A model generated the notes under the pieces. The model ran no database searches and was not told the origin of the DNA. It saw only the letters and a list, made by a program, of their open reading frames with translations. The translations under genes and the position numbers were made by a program. From positions 33,022,656 to 33,086,655 of the forward strand of contig OW388291.1 of assembly GCA_936450465.1 (NCBI GenBank): a DNA stretch of 64,000 bases, written 5' to 3'. This DNA is from Gibbula magus. Lineage: Eukaryota; Mollusca; Gastropoda; Trochida; Trochidae. Below are positions 58,191 through 64,000 of this stretch, in pieces (position 1 is the stretch's first letter; every line of letters begins with the position of its first letter).

Positions 58191-58559
58191 GTAAGTATAT
58201 TGTATGTATAAACACAGTTTATCAACAGAATTGTGTATTGTCATATCAACATATACTAAGTTTAAACAAACACTGTCACGTTTGATATATTGCTCTAGAT
58301 ATTTAAGAAACTAGTAAACATATTACGGAATATCGAACAGAGCCAAAATATGTAATGTAAGAAAATGTAATTCTATTTCATTGTAACATGCCCAAAAATA
58401 TATATTCATAATCAAATGGCTTCAGAACATAATTAAGTTCTTCTTATACTCAAATTGTGTTTCAATTATTCAAGCACGTTTCATTTTAAAGATTTAATGT
58501 TAAACCAAACCAATGCCATATAGCGTAAATCACAGAAACTCGATATCGTAATTAAATGT

Positions 58560-58645
58560 AGCTTAAACGTAGGGAAAAAAATCCACTTATATACAAACAG
58601 CTTTTTTACCTACGTTTTACCTACATTTAATTACGATATCGAGTT
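58560..58645. repeat. Short inverted repeat in AT-rich sequence
   Basis: AACTCGATATCGTAATTAAATGTAG (58538-58562) is inverted as CTACATTTAATTACGATATCGAGTT (58621-58645), a 25-bp perfect match, with TTAAACGTAGG and CCTACGTTT pairing further inside. It is a hairpin with a loop of under 60 bp. Confidence 0.6.
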
Positions 58646-59479
58646 CCTGTGACAAAGCCATTGCCTTTAAGTCATTAATAATAGAGGATTTATTGAATAT
58701 TTTCCCTACCAAACTTTGTTTATCTTGGAATATTATTTTGTAAACAAGAAAATCAAAATAGCTTGTATTCAACGAAGGAAAATAACAATATAAATCCAAT
58801 GCCCCGACACTAATTAAACGTACATATATTAATGAGTAGTTGGAGTAAGGTTGATTAAAGTTTAATGCTTGAAGAGAAATCGTTAACTCAATGGACGGGT
58901 AAACCATTCACGACACATCTATATTACGACACACATCACTGACGCTGACGTTGAAATTGGGACCCCTTATGATTATGGTTATTTCGAAATCGGTCAGATC
59001 ACAGGGCGTGTGTATTGTCGAAAACGATTGACGATGAAGCCACTCTAACAAATATATTGGCTTGTCGATTGCATCTATTTTCGCCCTTTGTTTTCGACAA
59101 TAAACACCCCTGTGCTGAAAACAGGGGTTGTATTGTTGCACTGCAGTTTCAAAACAATATAAAACATTTTTATATTTTATTGACACCCTTGGTTTTCAGT
59201 GAAGTTACGTGAAGTAAGTTAAAATCAGGAGCTATCAATCACATTCATAACCAGCTGTACACATATTGATGAAAGATGAAGTTTCAAATGTAATAAAAGC
59301 TAAAATTTTAAATACAATTTTAATTTAAAGAGTAAAATAGTATTATTTCTTCTACTCATTCCATGCGATTATTGCATATGAAAGATCATGGTGTAAATTG
59401 TTGTCGATATTATAGAATAAATGTCATGTTAATAGTGTATGTTATATATCATATTCTTAACTTGTTGAATTACTTTGCC
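58646..59479. other. No gene recognised
   Basis: GTCGAAAACGATTG..CTTTGTTTTCGAC (59015-59098) is a weak inverted repeat, and ORFs on both strands lack domains. Confidence 0.3.
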
Positions 59480-59691
59480 AAACACTGCTTGGGGTATATT
59501 GCTTCATACGCATGGCATAACTCGCGCCAGTCTTCACCATTCACTAATTTAAGCCGTACAGCATTTCCTTCACATTTATTTGTGCGCTCTGATTCGCTAG
59601 CACAGAAACATTAAGGAAATGCGGCAATGCTTGTATTAACCATTGATGGAGACTTTCGAGATATGCCTTGCGTAGGGTTTGTTGCAGTGTT
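59480..59691. mobile_element. Diverged copy of the Mutator-like MITE at 19570
   Basis: The left arm ACGCATGGCATAACTCGCGCCAGTCT and the right arm AGACTTTCGAGATATGCCTTGCGT are inverted copies that match the arms at 19570-19790. The centre also shares GCATTTCCTT. The outermost bases are uncertain and no target duplication is evident, so it is the older copy. Confidence 0.55.
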
Positions 59692-61100
59692 ATAACTCCT
59701 AATGGAGTGGCTTAAGGTATTTTATGTATTGGTACATTTTTAAAAATGTAACGTAATATTTATACCAAATTTGAAGTGAGACTAAAAACAATACTTGTCT
59801 GTCTGTCTGCAATAAGTATTTCTGTTTCTGTTTCTCCTCATTTAAGTATTAAGTATTTAAGTACTGCGTGCAGAGCACTGTATTTTTCATTTTATTTTCT
59901 CAACTCTTCATCAGATTTCACATTCCATATAAGTGTCATACAATCTAAATGTTGACAAGTTTAGAAAAGGGTTGGTTCTCTGGAAACGTTTCTGATATAT
60001 TTATTTTGAAAAAAAATTAAACATCGAAACAGAAAGGGACTTTATTCCCAGAAAATAAATGTATAATGTATTTGTTGAGATAATGGCCCGGGTGTAATAA
60101 TGAAAATGAAAATCAATAGTAATATTTGAAAACAGTTTATAGCCTACTACATAAGCAAACACATCATAAGTTAAAACCTGAATACTCAAAACTATAATGT
60201 TGAAATAATTAAATGTGTTGTTATCTTTATTGTATATGATTTTGGTCATGTACATTCTTATAGTTTAAACATAACTACATTTAGAAATTATTTACACTTC
60301 ACCATTTCTTGGCAATCGGTCGCGGTCATTTTTGATCAATTCTACATGTGTATATGCAAAGTCACGCTCCATGAATATACCCTTGTTTAATGAAAGCTGA
60401 ATGGTTCGGGGACAGAAAACATTCAAAGATAATGTATTTTTTTATGCGTCTGTGTTAAAGCCATTAAACTATATGTGTAGTCACACCGTCAGAATATCGT
60501 CAGGAAATGCAATGAGCTCTACTACACTTCAATGCCTTAAGTACAAGCGAATTGTTTCGCTGGGGCGAGTTCACTAGTTTTATCACATCGACAATCGATA
60601 AACTCAATATTCACTAGAAGCCGTTAGATTAGTCCTACCTTTGCAAGTTTGGTCACGTATTTATCAACGAGCAATATCAACATGGATCCCGACTGCCAAA
60701 TGCAAAATCCCCATAAGCAAATATATCCTCGCACGAAAATATTGTGAAAAGCTTAATTAACCTGGCGATGTCTTCGAGATAGTTTACGGTAGTAGTTTAC
60801 GTTGTCGCTATGGCAGTGCTCTGAGTCAGTCACGCTATATGGCTTTCAGTGGGGCGAGTGTGTATTGATATGTATTACTCTAGGAAGAATGAAATACACC
60901 AGACACATACCGCCGCCTCTGTCAAAATATCGAGCTGAATTATATCGGGGTAAATCTTTCTTGATCGGACCAGTTATTGACAACCCCGGCCTGTCAATCT
61001 CGTGCTGAACTGTTTGAAAAGTTGTTAATATCACCTGATCGTGCACTATCATTCGTTATACCATGGATTAGACAGGTGTGGATATCAGCTTGTTTATTTC
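59692..61100. other. No complete gene recognised
   Basis: A (TCTG)n run lies at 59797-59808 after a LINE-tail-like stretch. Sequence from about 60760 to 61148 is GC-richer and may be the 5' flank of the exon below. Confidence 0.3.
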
Positions 61101-61148
61101 AACGTGCAAAACGTGATTTTATGGTTACGAAGTATTGAAGCCGTCAGG

Positions 61149-61232
61149 ATGCCTGTCACTCACAGACCTGTTGCGAGTCGAATATTGTCGCAGAAAGCAA
61201 CTGAAAGAGCCTACAAACTTCATCGGGAGAAG
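61149..61232 (+). CDS. Probable first coding exon, CFAP97/Hemingway-like
   Basis: The ATG at 61149 opens a 28-codon stretch, MPVTHRPVASRILSQKATER then AYKLHREK, that ends exactly at AAG|GTAAGAT, a near-consensus donor in phase 0. From memory, proteins of the CFAP97/Hemingway (KIAA1430-like) ciliary family have an N-terminal HRP.AS..L..K....Y..HR.KV segment, with an exon boundary plausible before the next AKP block. That block was not found before the window end, so the rest of the gene would lie to the right. The frame is open upstream and downstream, but only this part looks conserved. If the guess is right the product acts in the cilium or sperm flagellum. Confidence 0.45.
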
Positions 61233-61574
61233 GTAAGATTTATACATGTGTGCTTGTTTACCGTAGCTTCACTTGACTTTGATGTAATCAATTTCAACTG
61301 TAGGAGTATATTGTATTGGAGTTAGTTCGATAAGGCGTCATTCATTAGATATAACGGTCAAAGGGTTATCTTGGGGTCGATCAACTATCAACCAAGCACT
61401 TTAATTTAACAAATATGTCAAGTTAATGTTAAAGTTTTCGTTTGTGTAGTATACATAATACATTATGTTATTGTAAACATGTAAACCCTAAGGGAAATAC
61501 CTTTATTCTTTTGCCATACGTAAGTTTTCTGTTTCTAATGTCGTAGGCGGATCAATGAATGTTCAAGGGGAGGG

Positions 61575-61885
61575 TGTGTTCAGGGTAAAACGGCATCACA
61601 GCAAAACGGTACCAGGCCAAAATGGCACCATTTGTATGACGAACACAATTATAAACAGAATCTTTAATAAAGACTTTTGATAAATAACAATCATGGCATG
61701 ACCAGGTTGCAAATGTTTATTCATTAGATTTTCCCTGCCGATAGTGATTGCATTAATTGGTTAGCAGAGGGAAGATTATTCCATACAGCACTTCTGCACC
61801 TCTTCGGCAGGCACTCGTGGTACTGTTTTGGCCAGTGTGGTGCTGTTTGGCTTTGGTGCCGTTTTCTGTTTAACCCTCTGAATGT
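61575..61885. mobile_element. Foldback element whose arms are made of short GCCAAAACGGCACC-like repeats
   Basis: The left arm (AGGGTAAAACGGCATCACAG, AAAACGGTACCAGGCCAAAA, TGGCACC) and the right arm, inverted (AGGGTTAAACAGAAAACGGC, AGCACCACACTGGCCAAAAC, AGTACC), each contain three to four imperfect ~16-bp units. The centre of about 190 bp is AT-rich. The structure recalls foldback transposons and the tandem arrays at 22231 and 25318. Confidence 0.55.
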
Positions 61886-62004
61886 ACCTTTGATCCAGCT
61901 ATAAACTATATACTCAATAGGAAAACCAGGAATATTAACTGATTAGGAAAGCAATTTAAATGTTATATGCAACAATTATATAGAGCCAATCACAGGGGCG
62001 TCTT

Positions 62005-62506
62005 AACTGCCAGGCAAAAGAAAGTACTCACCTCTGTTGATTCAATATCTAAAAGAAATCAGATGTACTTGACTATGGCACGATACAATCATACTTACCC
62101 GGTATCTGCAGTAGTTTGAACAAATTATTTGGTGACTGTGGTTAAATTTCAATTTAATACATTTTATATTACAGGGGTAATAAATGAAATTTACACCAAG
62201 ACCCCAACCATGTTTAAAATATTGTAATTTTGTGCAGAATCAGGCACATTTATTAATGTTCACATAGAGTATGTCTTATAAGTCGATGAACAGTTGTGTA
62301 TAATCAAAAATAAGTTTTGAAGAAAATTAAAATTTAAAATTTCATTTATTTGTTTTAAAATTAAAAAACATGTAGAAGTATTCCTTGACTGACTCAACAC
62401 CTGTACTTTTCAGTTTTAGAGTATAGAAAACTTGAGATATTTGCAATTGAAAATTATGCATATAATAAAATCAACTGAGGTGAGTACTTTCTTTTGACTG
62501 GCAGTT
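62005..62506. mobile_element. Tc1/mariner-like MITE (CAAAAGAAAG termini)
   Basis: AACTGCCAGGCAAAAGAAAG followed by TACTCACCTC is inverted at the right end as GAGGTGAGTACTTTCTTTTG, ACTGGCAGTT, with one mismatch over 30 bp. About 500 bp, no transposase. Its right third is close to that of 33753-34288. Confidence 0.7.
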
Positions 62507-62930
62507 TATTGTCGAAAACAGCACCTAATATAATTGTTTTGACAATATATGCCCCTGTGGAGCAAATAGTGGTTGGCCTATCGCAGAACACCCCTCATTA
62601 GAGTAATAATGAAATATCATTTTAATAAAATATTGTAAAGAATATTAAAATCTATTTTTGATGACATATTGGCATCATTAACAGACTATAGTAAATATGT
62701 TCATTGTTGGAATAAGTGTTTGTGTTGCTAACTGAATCATTGAGAGATTTCTGAGAAGTTGCCTTATTCATTGTCTTGACAACTATCAGGCTATCTCTCT
62801 GTGCTTAATTACAGGTAACATGACAGGTACAGGTAGTGTTCTCTTGTTAGACCCACTTAGGTATGAACAGGTAAAGGTTTTTCCCTTCAATGATTTGAAG
62901 ATGATTCTTAATAAGTATAATATTTATTCT
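62507..62930. other. No feature recognised
   Basis: AT-rich; nothing supported. Confidence 0.3.
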
Positions 62931-62934
62931 TATC

Positions 62935-63221
62935 ACTAAAAACTGTGTTCCACAAGAGATATTGCTTGTATCAAATCAAATGACATCTCCTTGGAGATAT
63001 CCTTTTGACAGTAGATTTTGTACAATACCCTGTCACTGTCGTCCACATGACATCACAATGCTTTTTCATCAAATAACGATTCATTAATGGTATGACATTA
63101 AAACTTGACGTTATAAATTCACAATGCAATGATATTATAAACATGATGATGTCACAATGGCGTATAATGCTATGATATCACTGCACTGGAAGTCTGATGG
63201 ATTTGTTGTATTCATATACCT

Positions 63222-63271
<50 letters not shown>

Positions 63272-63425
63272 TCATTGAAAGTAATGAAAAATGATTTGGG
63301 ATGATAAATAGAATCACAACCTCATGTTTTCTGATGCCAAATATTTCAACATTCATTGATAAAAGTAAAAATATCCACAGCAAGGCTCGGATATTTGTAA
63401 TTTTTATCAAATTGTGTTTCGAAAC
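62935..63425 (+). mobile_element. Second copy of the TGACGTCA/hairpin repeat
   Basis: It aligns with 5031-5520: ACTGTGTTCCACA, GATATTGCTTGT, ATGATGTCACAATGG-like units, GATGATAAATA.AATC, TTTCTGATGCCAAATAT and GTAAAAATATCCACAGCAAGGCTCGG. Here the TGACGTCA units have decayed to ATGATGTCACAATG/GACATCACAATG, and the hairpin right arm is truncated. A (TA)n run (63223-63268) has expanded inside. Confidence 0.55.
63223..63268. repeat. (TA)n microsatellite, ~46 bp
   Basis: Uninterrupted TA run inside the repeat above. Confidence 0.95.
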
Positions 63426-64000
63426 CTATTTACCTATCAGTTTATCACTTAAATAATCCCTTTACATTTGCTTGTGGAATATACAAGAAAGACAATAAAC
63501 ATGACATCGGAAACAATATGCTTACTCTTTCATAATGATATTCTACAAACTGTGTTCTTCACAATCAGAATTTTTACATCTAGAAATAGTCAATTTCTTT
63601 AAAAAAATCTCATGAGGTAGAAAAGTTATTATTTTCCACTTGTGGCTGCGCCACTTGTAAAACATAAACTTTCTATCTCACTCGATGAGATAAACATTGT
63701 ATAGTCAAGAAAAGACAGATATCCTCTTTGTATTGTTTGGCCTCAACATAATTTACCAATAAAAAACATTACAAAATTGTAAGATCACTTTCCACCAATA
63801 TTGATGAAAAATATACACCTTTAATTCTCTGATTCAGAAGCACAAACCTACAAAAATATTCACCTGATTTGAACATTGATATGAAACAAACTGTTTATTT
63901 CATTTGACCTAATAATGTCTCATGTTTTCAATAGGATGTTTAGACAATAAATCAAAACCAATCCTCTTGTCTCATTGAACACAATAAATTACAGGAAGTA
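63426..64000. other. No gene recognised
   Basis: ATCTCATGAGGTAGAAAAGTTA and ACTTTCTATCTCACTCGATGAGAT (63607-63692) form an imperfect inverted repeat around a GTGGCTGCGCCAC core. Nothing coding is supported to the window end. Confidence 0.35.

Noticed and set aside
63607..63692. MITE at the right edge (inverted repeat around GTGGCTGCGCCAC)
   Set aside because: Arms are short and imperfect and no second copy occurs in the window; noted only as an inverted repeat.

Overview
The window reads as a strongly AT-rich stretch of nuclear DNA from a marine invertebrate, most likely a mollusc and perhaps a gastropod. The evidence is the lack of dense coding, abundant short inverted-repeat transposons, decayed LINE 3' ends tailed by (TCTG)n, and tRNA-headed SINEs carrying a GCGGCGTTAA-type tail of the kind common in molluscs. 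It is not bacterial: there are no operons, no ribosome-binding sites and almost no long ORFs. The host call is inference from repeat style; no gene gives a species name.

The only convincing complete protein genes are three short intronless genes: 16166-16744 (+), 41635-42216 (-) and 45152-45688 (+). They encode basic proteins of 178-193 residues that are clearly related to each other. All three carry an FRRFSPxR box in the C-terminal part. Genes 1 and 2 share an acidic N-terminal SYTxEDIxxVLD box. Genes 1 and 3 share a basic leucine-rich central helix. Genes 2 and 3 end in a lysine/phenylalanine tail. Each has a TATA-like element and an AATAAA signal; gene 3 also has two CCAAT boxes. I do not recognise the family. 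Genes 2 and 3 are divergent neighbours 2.9 kb apart, and gene 1 lies 25 kb away. This cluster is the best candidate for an undescribed system here.

At the right end (61149-61232) there is a probable first coding exon with a good splice donor. Its peptide resembles, from memory, the start of the CFAP97/Hemingway ciliary family. A second, weaker candidate micro-exon lies at 58140-58190.

The rest is mostly repeats. From left to right: 1-7 kb holds a recurring motif, small hairpins, a SINE and a TGACGTCA-rich repeat. 7-13.7 kb holds nested MITEs, including an insertion whose empty site survives in a paralogous copy 1.5 kb away, and a LINE remnant. 14-20 kb holds SINEs, gene 1, a palindromic MITE and a Mutator-like MITE with an apparent 9-bp target duplication. 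22-30 kb holds an element with internal 16-bp repeats, microsatellites, a diverged duplicated block (24.2 and 29.1 kb) and LINE scraps. 31-33.4 kb is an array of four copies of a sharply bounded ~250-bp unit. 33.7-40 kb holds a MITE, a long (CT)n run and a LINE remnant. 41-46 kb holds genes 2 and 3. 48-63 kb is dense in MITEs and LINE fragments, one LINE scrap sitting inside a MITE.

No rRNA, functional tRNA or CRISPR array was seen. All family assignments are by eye.
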